Positions 38,052 to 46,124 of a stretch of 64,000 bases of DNA are shown here, in pieces; position 1 is the first letter of the stretch; every line of letters starts with the position of its first letter. The stretch comes from Candidatus Zixiibacteriota bacterium. GTDB taxonomy: Bacteria > Zixibacteria > MSB-5A5 > GN15 > FEB-12. The notes under the pieces are model-generated. The model ran no database searches. It saw only the letters and a program-made list of their open reading frames with translations, and was not told where the DNA came from. The stretch is from assembly GCA_024276275.1 (NCBI GenBank), contig JAJRXM010000006.1, positions 57,478-121,477 on the forward strand, read 5' to 3'. Position numbers and translations under genes: made by a program.

Positions 38052-38203
38052 AAGTTGATATGTAAAAAATGACTCAAATTCTTTGGTCGCTTTTTTAGTC
38101 TAACTTTTTCAGCTTCCAAATTATTGGGCGTATCTGTTTTGAGTTGCTCCAAATCTGTCTTTGGATAATTAATTTGAGGAGATTGTAGTGAGCTAATATC
38201 CAT
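38048..38203 (-). CDS. FlgJ N-terminal segment (0 frame), ends at an early TGA after a frameshift
   Basis: A 51-codon frame starting ATG at 38203 in a TAATG overlap with the flgI stop. Up to residue 38 (LEAEKVRLKK) it reads as the start of a rod-binding domain; after the A-run it loses homology and stops at 38048-38050. Reading -1 after the heptamer continues as the expected KEFESFFTYQLLKSMRK. It is therefore the 5' part of flgJ and not an independent gene. Confidence 0.75.
   Translation of the reverse strand: MDISSLQSPQINYPKTDLEQLKTDTPNNLEAEKVRLKKRPKNLSHFLHINF
38090..38096 (-). other. A AAA AAG slippery heptamer at the flgJ frame junction
   Basis: In the 0 frame the codons are CTA AAA AAG CGA, so the heptamer is in the exact register of the dnaX-type -1 frameshift site. 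Slipping one base back gives AAA AAA GCG ACC, restoring the conserved FlgJ sequence. I saw no obvious downstream stem or close upstream Shine-Dalgarno-like stimulator. Confidence 0.7.
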
Positions 38204-39339
38204 TATAAAATGATCAATTCCGCTCGTAATGCTACTGCTTGTTTCAGAGCTTGAAAAATTGCAATTATGTCTCTTGGAGCCGCACCGATTTTATTTAACG
38301 CTTTGGCAACATCAGACAGGTACACCGACCGTTTTAAATGAATAACTCGTGCGGGGCCATCTGTAATAGAAATCCGAGAGTCTTTTGTCACAATTGTTTC
38401 ACCTGATGAAAAAGGTTCCGGTTGAGAAATAACAGGTGTTGACTCTATATTTATTGTAATCGTTCCATGTGCTATAGCAACCGGTTCGATAGTAACATGT
38501 TGCCCGGCGACAATTGTACCTGTTTTTTCGTTTATTACAACTCGGGCGGTATTATCCGGAACAACAGTCAATAGACCGATATCTGAAATAAATCGAGTAC
38601 GATAAACTATATGCGAAAGAGAATCAGGAATCATTACCTGTACTGTTCCGCCGTCTAAGGCAAATGCGGTCATACCGTATTTAATATTAATACGTTCAGC
38701 TATTCTATTGGCTGTAGTAAAGTCCGGGTCTCTGAGTGATAAGAAAAAATCTTTTTTCTGTTTTTCAGGTCCTATAATTTGTTTTGTGACTTTCCCGCCA
38801 TTTGGGACACGTCCTACCAATGTATAGTTATTTATGATTTTACTACCGTCATCTACCTGTACATTAAAGCCACCGATAGAAATCGGTCCTTGTGCAACAG
38901 CATGAACCTCACCTGTGATATCAGCAAGCGGAGTCATCAAAAGAGTTCCTCCCTGTAATGAAGTTGCATCGCCGACTGAAGAAACAGTAACATCGACATA
39001 GGTTCCGTTTCGGTTAAAACTGCTCAATTTCGCAGTAACTAAAACTGCAGCTACATTTTTTACTTTTACTTTTTTGGTATCAACTGTCAATCCCATACGT
39101 TCCATCATATTTGTCAAAGATTGAATCGTAAACTGGGTTCCCTTCCCGTCACCGGTACCGTCTAAACCTATTATAAGACCGTATCCGATAAGGTCAGTTT
39201 CTTCCATATTTTGAAACTGACAAATATCTTTAATACGAACTTTACTTGCATCAACCGGAATAACAAAAGTTGAAATGAACAAAACTACTAATGAAACACA
39301 AACAGGTATTGATATTTTTGTATATATCGCTTGTAACAT
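38203..39339 (-). CDS. flgI: Flagellar P-ring protein FlgI
   Basis: A 378-residue periplasmic ring protein with a signal peptide (SIPVCVSLVVLFISTFVIPVDA). KVRIKDICQFQNMEETDLIGYGLIIGLDGTGDG and the C-terminal SDVAKALNKIGAAPRDIIAIFQALKQAVALRAELIIL are diagnostic. It forms the peptidoglycan-associated bushing with FlgH, confirming a diderm envelope. Confidence 0.97.
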   Translation of the reverse strand: MLQAIYTKISIPVCVSLVVLFISTFVIPVDASKVRIKDICQFQNMEETDLIGYGLIIGLDGTGDGKGTQFTIQSLTNMMERMGLTVDTKKVKVKNVAAVLVTAKLSSFNRNGTYVDVTVSSVGDATSLQGGTLLMTPLADITGEVHAVAQGPISIGGFNVQVDDGSKIINNYTLVGRVPNGGKVTKQIIGPEKQKKDFFLSLRDPDFTTANRIAERINIKYGMTAFALDGGTVQVMIPDSLSHIVYRTRFISDIGLLTVVPDNTARVVINEKTGTIVAGQHVTIEPVAIAHGTITINIESTPVISQPEPFSSGETIVTKDSRISITDGPARVIHLKRSVYLSDVAKALNKIGAAPRDIIAIFQALKQAVALRAELIIL

Positions 39340-39348
39340 AGAAATCTC

Positions 39349-39939
39349 CTAAAAAATCCAATTTATAAAGCGGGTAAAAAATCCCGGTCTGAGAGCCGCA
39401 CTTGTCTCACCTTTACCTACATACGAAATTTCTGCATCCGCAATCAAATACGAGTCAATGGTATTATTGGGAGAAATATCTTTTTGTCTGACAATTCCGG
39501 TAAGATTCATTGTTTCTCTATCACCGGATAAACCGATTGTACGGGAACCTTGAATTATTAGATCGCCGTTTTCTTTAACAGCTATAACCGTAACAGACAT
39601 TTTTGCTGAAAAAGTACCGTCTCTGAAAGACTCTCCTTTACTGTCAAAGGTTGAACTATTTTCTCCCGAAGCACCGAATATGGGAATAAAACGTAAAGAT
39701 CCAACCCCGGGACCTCCTTTAATAGAAGATACCGTTTCTTTCTCAGCTTTTACTTTAGCCTGTTGTCTTGCTCTTCTCTGCTCAAAGATTAGAACGGTTA
39801 AAATATCACCGATTTGATTTGCTTTGATATCAGTAAACAATGATTGTGTTTGTCCAAAGTTATTTGTACCAAAAACTTTTATCGTAAACGGTAAAAGCAA
39901 TAACACTAATAGAATAAATCCTATTTTCTTTACATTCAT
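39349..39939 (-). CDS. flgH: Flagellar L-ring protein FlgH (no evident lipobox)
   Basis: A 196-residue outer-membrane ring protein. SLFTDIKANQIGDILTVLIFEQ, ENGDLIIQGSRTIGL and the C-terminal ADAEISYVGKGETS segments match FlgH. The signal region (MNVKKIGFILLVLLLLPFTIKVFG) has no cysteine, so the usual lipoprotein processing is not apparent. Confidence 0.92.
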   Translation of the reverse strand: MNVKKIGFILLVLLLLPFTIKVFGTNNFGQTQSLFTDIKANQIGDILTVLIFEQRRARQQAKVKAEKETVSSIKGGPGVGSLRFIPIFGASGENSSTFDSKGESFRDGTFSAKMSVTVIAVKENGDLIIQGSRTIGLSGDRETMNLTGIVRQKDISPNNTIDSYLIADAEISYVGKGETSAALRPGFFTRFINWIF

Positions 39940-39960
39940 GAGTGACTCCTTTGCCCAATC

Positions 39961-40644
39961 CTATGGGTCTACAGCGACATGACGAGAATCAATGACGCGA
40001 GCTACTATTATTTTTTTACTTGTTTTATTTTTAACTTTAATAAAATCCCCCTCACTACCTGATTGTAATGCTATACCATCGGCAGTGACTTTAAAAATCC
40101 CTCCCGAATAAACTATTGTAGTTTCTCTACCCGATATTATATCCGGTATTTTTTCAAGCATATTAGTTGTTATCGGAAGACCTTTCAGCAACGTACTTTT
40201 CAGGCGGTATCCCTCGGTTTCTTCAACAGAGAGAAATGCCTTGCTGCGTAAATTAGTTACTTCAATTCTTTTAATTGTAGTATTTGAAGCATTTAATTGG
40301 TTGTGTCTTTTTAATTTATCTCTGCTTACAAGCACTACATCAAATTTTTTAATTCGCATACGTACTTGCGATGATTCTATTTCTTTTCCGTTGTTAAATA
40401 AAGTCGCAACTACAGTATATAATCCGATAGGTTCTTTTATTGATAACGGTCGTAAAGAAATTTCAGCATTAGTTAAATCTATTTGTTTGAGACGGTTTGA
40501 AAGTATTTCAATTTCATACTTTGCCGTATCAAGCTTGTTTTCAGCAAACATCTTATCAATAATTAAGTCATTGATAGTTTGAGCTTCTGCTGTAACAGTG
40601 CAAACCAATAAAATAGTGATTAAAATCGTACTGAAAGTTTTCAT
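39961..40644 (-). CDS. flgA: P-ring assembly chaperone FlgA
   Basis: A 227-residue periplasmic protein with a signal peptide (MKTFSTILITILLVCTVTAEAQ) and a C-terminal SAF-type domain (LKGLPITTNMLEKIPDIISGRETTIVYSGGIFKVTADGIALQSGSEGDFIKVKN). It assists FlgI polymerisation, consistent with its place next to flgH and flgI. Confidence 0.9.
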   Translation of the reverse strand: MKTFSTILITILLVCTVTAEAQTINDLIIDKMFAENKLDTAKYEIEILSNRLKQIDLTNAEISLRPLSIKEPIGLYTVVATLFNNGKEIESSQVRMRIKKFDVVLVSRDKLKRHNQLNASNTTIKRIEVTNLRSKAFLSVEETEGYRLKSTLLKGLPITTNMLEKIPDIISGRETTIVYSGGIFKVTADGIALQSGSEGDFIKVKNKTSKKIIVARVIDSRHVAVDP

Positions 40645-40647
40645 TTA

Positions 40648-41436
40648 TTATCTCTTCAGATTATTTGCAATTTGTGACATATCATCAGCAGTGGTGATAG
40701 CTTTTGAGTTCATTTCATAAGCACGTTGAGCGACAATCATGTTTACCATTTCATCAACAACATCAACATTGGACATTTCTAGGTATCCCTGATCAAGAGT
40801 ACCTAAACCGCTTTGAGACGGTATATCAGTTAATGGAAAACCTGATGCACCCGATTGAACCAAAAGATTTCGACCGATTGCCTCTAAACCTGACGGATTG
40901 ATAAAACGTGCTAATTCAATTTGTCCTACATTAGTAGAAGTATCAGAACCGTACTGCATAACCTCAACTGTACCGTCTGAGCCGATTGAAACAGAGGTGG
41001 CATCTTCCGGAATTGTAATTTCAGGAATTAGTTTATACCCTTCAGAAGTAACGATTGTACCGACGGATGATATCTTAAAGGCACCGTCACGGCTATAGAC
41101 TGTACTACCGTCAGGATGTTGGATTTGAAAGAAACCGTCTCCTGCAATAGCAAGGTCTAAAGGGTTACCGGTTAGTTGAAGATTTCCTATCGTAAACATT
41201 CTGTTTGTTGCAACAGCTCTGGTTCCATACCCGATAGAAAGTTCATTGGGAACAGTAGTACCTATTGCGGTAGCAGTACCAGCTCTTCTTATATTTTGAT
41301 AGAGTATATCCTGAAATTCAATTTTACTTTTTTTGAACCCTGTCGTGTTAACGTTTGCTAAGTTATTAGCGATATTGTCAACATTCATCTGTTGGGCTAC
41401 CATTCCGGTTGCCGCTGTTCTCATTGCTTTAATCAT
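40648..41436 (-). CDS. flgG: Flagellar distal rod protein FlgG
   Basis: 262 residues, the typical FlgG length. The N-terminal MRTAATGMVAQQMNVDNIANNLANVNTTGFKKSKIEFQD and the C-terminal MSNVDVVDEMVNMIVAQRAYEMNSKAITTADDMSQIANNL motifs are canonical. It forms the distal rod and is exported by the flagellar type III apparatus. Confidence 0.97.
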   Translation of the reverse strand: MIKAMRTAATGMVAQQMNVDNIANNLANVNTTGFKKSKIEFQDILYQNIRRAGTATAIGTTVPNELSIGYGTRAVATNRMFTIGNLQLTGNPLDLAIAGDGFFQIQHPDGSTVYSRDGAFKISSVGTIVTSEGYKLIPEITIPEDATSVSIGSDGTVEVMQYGSDTSTNVGQIELARFINPSGLEAIGRNLLVQSGASGFPLTDIPSQSGLGTLDQGYLEMSNVDVVDEMVNMIVAQRAYEMNSKAITTADDMSQIANNLKR

Positions 41437-41470
41437 TTTCTACTTCCTATAGTTTGTTAAAACTTATTTC

Positions 41471-42199
41471 CTATCTGCTGCCGACTCTATTAAAGAGATG
41501 TTCAAGAGATTGGTCTTGAACAGAAATTGACTTTGAGTCTGCTTCAAAATTTCTAAATGAGATTATCATCTCAATCATTTCACGAACGATATCGACATTT
41601 GATGCTTCGAGATACCCTTGCTGTATCGTTGATTTAGTTACCGGGATAAGTTCTTCCCCTTCCGGAACTACAAACATTGAACTTCCAATTTTATCAAGTT
41701 TCTGTAAATCATTAACAGTGACCGGAGTAATCTGTCCTACAGTAAGTCCGTCAGATGTTACTATACCGCTTCCGGCAACTTCCACCACACCCGCACCGAC
41801 TTCAATAGGTCCTCCTTCTCCGACCACTAAAGCTCCGCCCGGAATTTCTAAGAGTCCCTGATTATTAACTGAGAAGGCTCCGTTGCGAGTTAATGCTTTA
41901 GTACCGTCAGGAAGTTCAATTTGAAAAAATCCGTCACCGTCTATTGCAAAATTAAGAGGGTTACCTGTTTTATCAAAAACTCCCGGTAGAAATGAGGTAT
42001 AAGATTTGTCAATCATAGGCTGTTCCCAATCATTTCGTTTATGGGCAACTTTCAGTTCAGCCTTTGACAGCTCTTTGGTAAAAATCCGTTCTTTTTTGTA
42101 ACCGGGTGTTGAAGCATTAGCAATGTTATTTGCCGAGGCTTCCTGTTTTTTTATCCGCGGTATCATCGCAGATGCTGATTTGTATAATCCTTTTATCAT
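41471..42199 (-). CDS. flgF: Flagellar proximal rod protein FlgF
   Basis: A 242-residue rod protein with the flagellar basal-body rod motif (KQEASANNIANASTPGYKKERIF) and a C-terminal EASNVDIVREMIEMIISFRNFEADSKSI. The ATG at 42199 follows GGAG by 6 nt. An in-frame start at 42238 would lie upstream of the sigma-54 -24 element, so it is rejected. It opens the flgF-to-fliW run. Confidence 0.93.
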   Translation of the reverse strand: MIKGLYKSASAMIPRIKKQEASANNIANASTPGYKKERIFTKELSKAELKVAHKRNDWEQPMIDKSYTSFLPGVFDKTGNPLNFAIDGDGFFQIELPDGTKALTRNGAFSVNNQGLLEIPGGALVVGEGGPIEVGAGVVEVAGSGIVTSDGLTVGQITPVTVNDLQKLDKIGSSMFVVPEGEELIPVTKSTIQQGYLEASNVDIVREMIEMIISFRNFEADSKSISVQDQSLEHLFNRVGSR

Positions 42200-42222
42200 A
42201 ATATTCTCCACTATTGGATATA

Positions 42223-42237
42223 GCAGAGCACGTGCCA
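42223..42237 (-). promoter_or_regulatory. Sigma-54 promoter upstream of flgF
   Basis: The minus strand reads TGGCACGTGCTCTGC: -24 element TGGCAC, 5-nt spacer, -12 element CTGC (one change from TTGC). Predicted transcription starts about 12 nt downstream, just before the flgF RBS. Confidence 0.78.
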
Positions 42238-42260
42238 AACAAGTTTCGCATCGCTAAGAG

Positions 42261-42276
42261 GTTGTCTAATTACAAC
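42261..42276. promoter_or_regulatory. Dyad GTTGT-N6-ACAAC upstream of the flgF promoter
   Basis: A perfect 5-bp inverted repeat 24 bp upstream of the -24 element. A similar TTGT/ACAA dyad lies 26 bp upstream of the flgB sigma-54 promoter. Candidate activator-binding site. Confidence 0.35.
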
Positions 42277-42352
42277 ATAGAAGGATTTACTCTAATTGAT
42301 TGAGAAGGATTTCGGAATAGAATTCCAATTTAGATAGGAAATTTTTTCTGAA

Positions 42353-42571
42353 TTATTTTTTTGCTTCGTCTTGATATTTAAGCATTGTTACATTTATCAG
42401 CTTATTCATAGCGTCATTAAATCGTTGTTCCGAACACTTTTCATTATTTGACTTTTGATACAAGGCACAATCGGTTTTATAACCAAAGCATTTTAATTCT
42501 TCGGCTAAATAACAAACTTTAAGATATAAACAGCGTTCGGCAACTTTGAATTTCTTACTTTTATCAATCAT
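42353..42571 (-). CDS. Small cysteine-containing protein of unknown function
   Basis: About 72 residues if read from the Met at 42571; the frame is open to 42655, but the first 28 residues look unlike coding sequence. It has four cysteines (AERCLYLKVCYLAEELKCFGYKTDCALY) with spacing that suggests a metal site or disulfides, and charged helices. No signal peptide from this start, and the RBS is weak. It lies between the flagellar run and the divergent secreted protein. Function unknown. Confidence 0.5.
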   Translation of the reverse strand: MIDKSKKFKVAERCLYLKVCYLAEELKCFGYKTDCALYQKSNNEKCSEQRFNDAMNKLINVTMLKYQDEAKK

Positions 42572-42857
42572 ATCATAACTATCGACCGAGAAAACTAAAA
42601 ATTTAGAAATATGTTTTTTTGTAAATAACAGACTCCAAAGCGACAATACATGCATTGTTGTGCATACTTAAATCTATTGAATAATTCATTTGCTAAATAA
42701 GCAATTCGTTATTATATTTTGTCCGTACAACGTATGTTCATTTAAACTACTTACAAGAATCGAACAATTTATAGAATAAATTTCTAATTATTAAAAAAGA
42801 ATAATTATTGAGCATTAAATTTGCTTTTATAGGTTTTCGAAAGGAAAAGGAATAAAT

Positions 42858-43622
42858 ATGCGAATCAATCTTAAAATCATATCTATAATACTCGCAGTTC
42901 TCATATTGGCAGCAGTTACAAAAAGTCAGCCTAGCGGTTCAGACCCAAACATACGAGATACTGTATCAATTCAATCACTAACAACATTTTCGACAAGTGC
43001 AGGTTTTGTACCTGTCAATTTCTATAATGACCAACCTCTTGCAGGTATAGAGTTGACTATATCATATAGTTCGTTAGATATCATGATTGACTCTTTTTCA
43101 TATATCGGTGGTCGTTTGGAAGGGTATTCGTTAAAAGGTGCCGATCAAATATCTGCTAATACTCTCACTATATATACCTATGCTTTGGCAGAAGGCTTAG
43201 TACCCAACGGAAGCGGTCTTTTAGGAAACCTTTACTTTTCATTTATACCGAATATAAGTCCGCAAGATGTTACAATAGATACAATGACTATAACTATATC
43301 TGACAGAGAATTTTCATCAGCATTTTCAGATGCTAATGCCAATGCCTTTTCCCCTGTAATTGTTCCGGGCGTTCTTTCTATTGCTTCCGGCAGCTGTTGC
43401 TTAGGTGACAGAGGTAATATCAACGGCTCACCTGATGATGCTTTAGATATTTCAGATTTAGTCTTTTTAGTAGAGTTTATGTTTCAGGAAGGGGCCTCCC
43501 CGCCTTGTATGGCAGAGGCTAATATCAACGGCTCAGTTGATGAGCAGGTTGATATATCGGATTTAGTCTATATGGTCAATTTTATGTTTGCTGACGGACC
43601 TCCTCCTCCTTCGTGTCCATAA
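42858..43622 (+). CDS. Secreted protein with cohesin-like domain and dockerin-like repeats
   Basis: A 254-residue exported protein, the only clear plus-strand gene. A signal peptide (residues 1-~23) precedes a beta-sandwich region (~32-175) with a cohesin-like pattern (GFVPVNFYNDQPLAGIELTISYSS; GLLGNLYFSF). A double EF-hand/dockerin-like unit follows (~181-254), with two GNING/ANING plus DISDLV repeats and CxxG/PPxC cysteines. AAGGAAAAGGAA precedes the ATG. Such modules mediate surface or extracellular protein assemblies. It sits inside the flagellar cluster, reversed to its neighbours, and ends in a strong terminator. Confidence 0.85.
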   Translation: MRINLKIISIILAVLILAAVTKSQPSGSDPNIRDTVSIQSLTTFSTSAGFVPVNFYNDQPLAGIELTISYSSLDIMIDSFSYIGGRLEGYSLKGADQISANTLTIYTYALAEGLVPNGSGLLGNLYFSFIPNISPQDVTIDTMTITISDREFSSAFSDANANAFSPVIVPGVLSIASGSCCLGDRGNINGSPDDALDISDLVFLVEFMFQEGASPPCMAEANINGSVDEQVDISDLVYMVNFMFADGPPPPSCP

Positions 43623-43625
43623 GAG

Positions 43626-44081
43626 TTAAATCAAATTTGTTTTTTTTAATCTAAATATATTGAGAGCGATTTCATCGCTCTCTTTTTTTTCTTCATCACT
43701 AAACTCAGTATAATACTTTTCTTCTTGAATCTCTTTTAGCTTTTCGTATTTTTTTCGTTCTTGGGATGCTTGCAGAAGTTCTTTTCTCTTTTGTTTTTCA
43801 TCCTGTTTAAGAACTTTCAGCATCTCTCCCCCCACCATTCTATCTTTTTTTAACTTATGAACATATCTAGAATAGACTAACATATCAGCAACAGAAAAAG
43901 GATGTTCAATTTTCTTCTCTTGGGAATTACATGTGTTCTTCTGCGTTACTTCAATTTCAGAAAGTTCATTTTGCTGTTCCAGAATTCTTTTGTTTGCGGT
44001 AGCAAGAATTTTCTGTTTTTCATTTTCTATATGTTTCCGCTGTTTAAGCAGAGGTTCCATTCTATAACGAAATTTTTTCAT
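43626..44081 (-). CDS. fliJ: Flagellar export component FliJ-like
   Basis: A 151-residue, highly charged coiled-coil protein. KKFRYRMEPLLKQRKHIENEKQKILA is a typical FliJ opening. It follows fliI by 7 bp. FliJ is the central stalk and chaperone-escort protein of the export ATPase. Its last codons overlap the plus-strand terminator of the convergent gene. Confidence 0.85.
   Translation of the reverse strand: MKKFRYRMEPLLKQRKHIENEKQKILATANKRILEQQNELSEIEVTQKNTCNSQEKKIEHPFSVADMLVYSRYVHKLKKDRMVGGEMLKVLKQDEKQKRKELLQASQERKKYEKLKEIQEEKYYTEFSDEEKKESDEIALNIFRLKKTNLI
43662..43690 (+). terminator. Rho-independent terminator of the dockerin-like gene
   Basis: GAGAGCGAT and ATCGCTCTC form a perfect 9-bp stem with a TTC loop, followed by eight T on the plus strand, 40 bp after the stop at 43622. 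The stem is within the 3' coding end of fliJ on the opposite strand. Confidence 0.93.
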
Positions 44082-44088
44082 ACAGAAT

Positions 44089-45405
44089 TTAACTTTCTAT
44101 GATTTTTTGCAAATCTTGAAATGAATTTTCATAATTGACTTCTTCTTGTATCTTTTGCTTAAAGAAATCTTTGAGAGCATCAATTTTTGAAATAGCATGA
44201 TCTATTTGGGGGTTACTTCCTTTTACATACGCTCCAATATTTATTAAGTCTTCTGCTTCACGATATACCGAGTAAATCTCTCTCACTTTGCTAGAAAGTT
44301 CATATTCCTCGTCTGATGAAACTTCAATCATTAAACGACTTATAGAATCCAGAATATCAACAGCAGGATATTGATTCATTGATGCCAATTTTCTTGAAAG
44401 GGCTACATGTCCATCTAAAATTGAACGCACAGCATCAGATACCGGCTCATTAAAATCATCTCCCTCGACTAATACTGTATAAATTCCGGTAATAGACCCT
44501 TTGTCTTTTTGACCGGCTCTTTCTAACAGTTTAGGAAGCATCGCAAAAACGGATGGGGTATATCCTTTTGTCGTAGGAGGTTCACCGACAGTAATACCTA
44601 TTTCTCGTTGAGCCATAGCAAAACGAGTCAATGAGTCTATCATCAGCATAACATCTTTACCCTGGTCTCTAAAATACTCCGCAATAGTCGTAGCAAGCAT
44701 TGCTCCTTTAATCCTAATTAGAGCAGGTTGGTCTGATGTTACCGCTATTACGATTGTATTTTTTAGTCCTTCGGGGCCTAAATCTTTTTCGATAAACTCT
44801 CTGACTTCTCGACCACGTTCCCCGATGAGTCCGACAACATTTATTTCAGCAGATGAACCACGTACAATCATACCTAGAGTAACAGATTTACCGACACCTG
44901 AACCGGCAAACACACCCAAACGCTGTCCTTTGCCAATTGTTGTCATTAAATCTATAACTTTGATACCGGTTCGTAGCGGTTCGGATATTCTATTTCTTTG
45001 CAGAGCAGGAATCGGTTCTGAATCAATCGGACGGGAGGTCACAGTTCGTAACGGACCTTTTCCGTCTATCGGCTGTCCTAAGCCACCGAGTACTCTCCCG
45101 ACAAGTTCGGGGCCGACAGGTACACGAAGTTGTTCGGATGTTGATGTTACAATAGCACCGGGAGTAATTCCGTTAACAGTTCCAAGGGGCATTAGCAGAA
45201 TACGGTTATCTCTAAAACCGACAACTTCCGCTTTGATTTTCTCTCCATTTTCCCTGTTTTCGATATTACAAAGACGACCGATTGATACTGCCGGTCCGGC
45301 TGATTCAATAACCAACCCGACAACTTGAGTAACTTTGCCGAAATGCTTTACTGTAGTAATATTATCAATTTGTTCGGCATACGCTTCAAAAGGAACAAGA
45401 CTCAT
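44089..45405 (-). CDS. fliI: Flagellum-specific ATPase FliI
   Basis: A 438-residue, F1-beta-like export ATPase. It has Walker A GVFAGSGVGKS, Walker B VMLMIDSLTRFAMAQREIG, and the N-terminal domain segments typical of FliI. It energises type III export with FliH and FliJ. It overlaps fliH by ATGA. Confidence 0.97.
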   Translation of the reverse strand: MSLVPFEAYAEQIDNITTVKHFGKVTQVVGLVIESAGPAVSIGRLCNIENRENGEKIKAEVVGFRDNRILLMPLGTVNGITPGAIVTSTSEQLRVPVGPELVGRVLGGLGQPIDGKGPLRTVTSRPIDSEPIPALQRNRISEPLRTGIKVIDLMTTIGKGQRLGVFAGSGVGKSVTLGMIVRGSSAEINVVGLIGERGREVREFIEKDLGPEGLKNTIVIAVTSDQPALIRIKGAMLATTIAEYFRDQGKDVMLMIDSLTRFAMAQREIGITVGEPPTTKGYTPSVFAMLPKLLERAGQKDKGSITGIYTVLVEGDDFNEPVSDAVRSILDGHVALSRKLASMNQYPAVDILDSISRLMIEVSSDEEYELSSKVREIYSVYREAEDLINIGAYVKGSNPQIDHAISKIDALKDFFKQKIQEEVNYENSFQDLQKIIES

Positions 45406-46124
45406 TCCCCTCCTCCGTGTGTCAGCAGAAGATCTTCGATTACATCCATTTGAGAATTTAATCTGGCATCAATATCACCGGTTGGAGTTTCAATAAAACA
45501 ACCGCCGTACTTTACTCTTTGGTCGGCTACTATCTCGATTTGTTTTATTAATGTCGTCCCTTGAGAAAATGCATTTACATTTTGTTCTACGATAGTTAAA
45601 TGTTGTGGATTTACTTTTATTTTTAAATGAGAACGATCAATTAATGAATCAATAACGCCATTAATAATATGTAATGTTTTTTCAGGATCAACTTCTACAG
45701 CACCGTAGGTAATTTTTCTGCAGATTTTAACAACTAGCTGTAACACTTTTTCTCGGGACTCTTCAAGCAATACTTCTCGTTGAGTAACGGCAGCTTTTAT
45801 GCTGTTTTCAAAATTCTGTAAAACTTCCTGAGCTTTTTTTAGTCCTTGTTGTAAACCTTTTTCATATCCTAATTTGTATCCCTCGTCATATGATTCTTTT
45901 TTTTGTTCGTTTAAACAAGTTTCTAATTCAATCATTTGTTGAATCGGTATAAACCGTGAACCATCAGAATCAGTAATTACAGAAACTGTTGGGAATAAAG
46001 AACTCAGCCTATTTTGTGCTACTTTTTCTTTTTCTAAATCAAGATGTTTTTCACCGACATAGACTTTCGGACCTGTTGTAGTATTCCGTAATATCTTAGA
46101 CAATGATTTCCTCTTTTCCACCAC
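45402..46124 (-). CDS. fliH: Flagellar export regulator FliH
   Basis: A 240-residue protein with a YDEGYKLGYEKGLQQGLKKAQE glycine-repeat helix and the C-terminal FliH/V-ATPase E-like domain (LQLVVKICRKI, IVADQRVKYGGCFIETPTGDIDARLNSQMD). It dimerises and restrains FliI. The start is ambiguous: GTG at 46124, overlapping fliG by 29 nt, or TTG at 46103 preceded by AGAGGA. Confidence 0.92.
   Translation of the reverse strand: MVEKRKSLSKILRNTTTGPKVYVGEKHLDLEKEKVAQNRLSSLFPTVSVITDSDGSRFIPIQQMIELETCLNEQKKESYDEGYKLGYEKGLQQGLKKAQEVLQNFENSIKAAVTQREVLLEESREKVLQLVVKICRKITYGAVEVDPEKTLHIINGVIDSLIDRSHLKIKVNPQHLTIVEQNVNAFSQGTTLIKQIEIVADQRVKYGGCFIETPTGDIDARLNSQMDVIEDLLLTHGGGE

Noticed and set aside
44825..45328. 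Long plus-strand open frame opposite fliI
   Set aside because: Lies wholly within a strongly supported fliI gene on the minus strand and has a low-complexity, Pro/Ser-rich translation typical of an antisense shadow.
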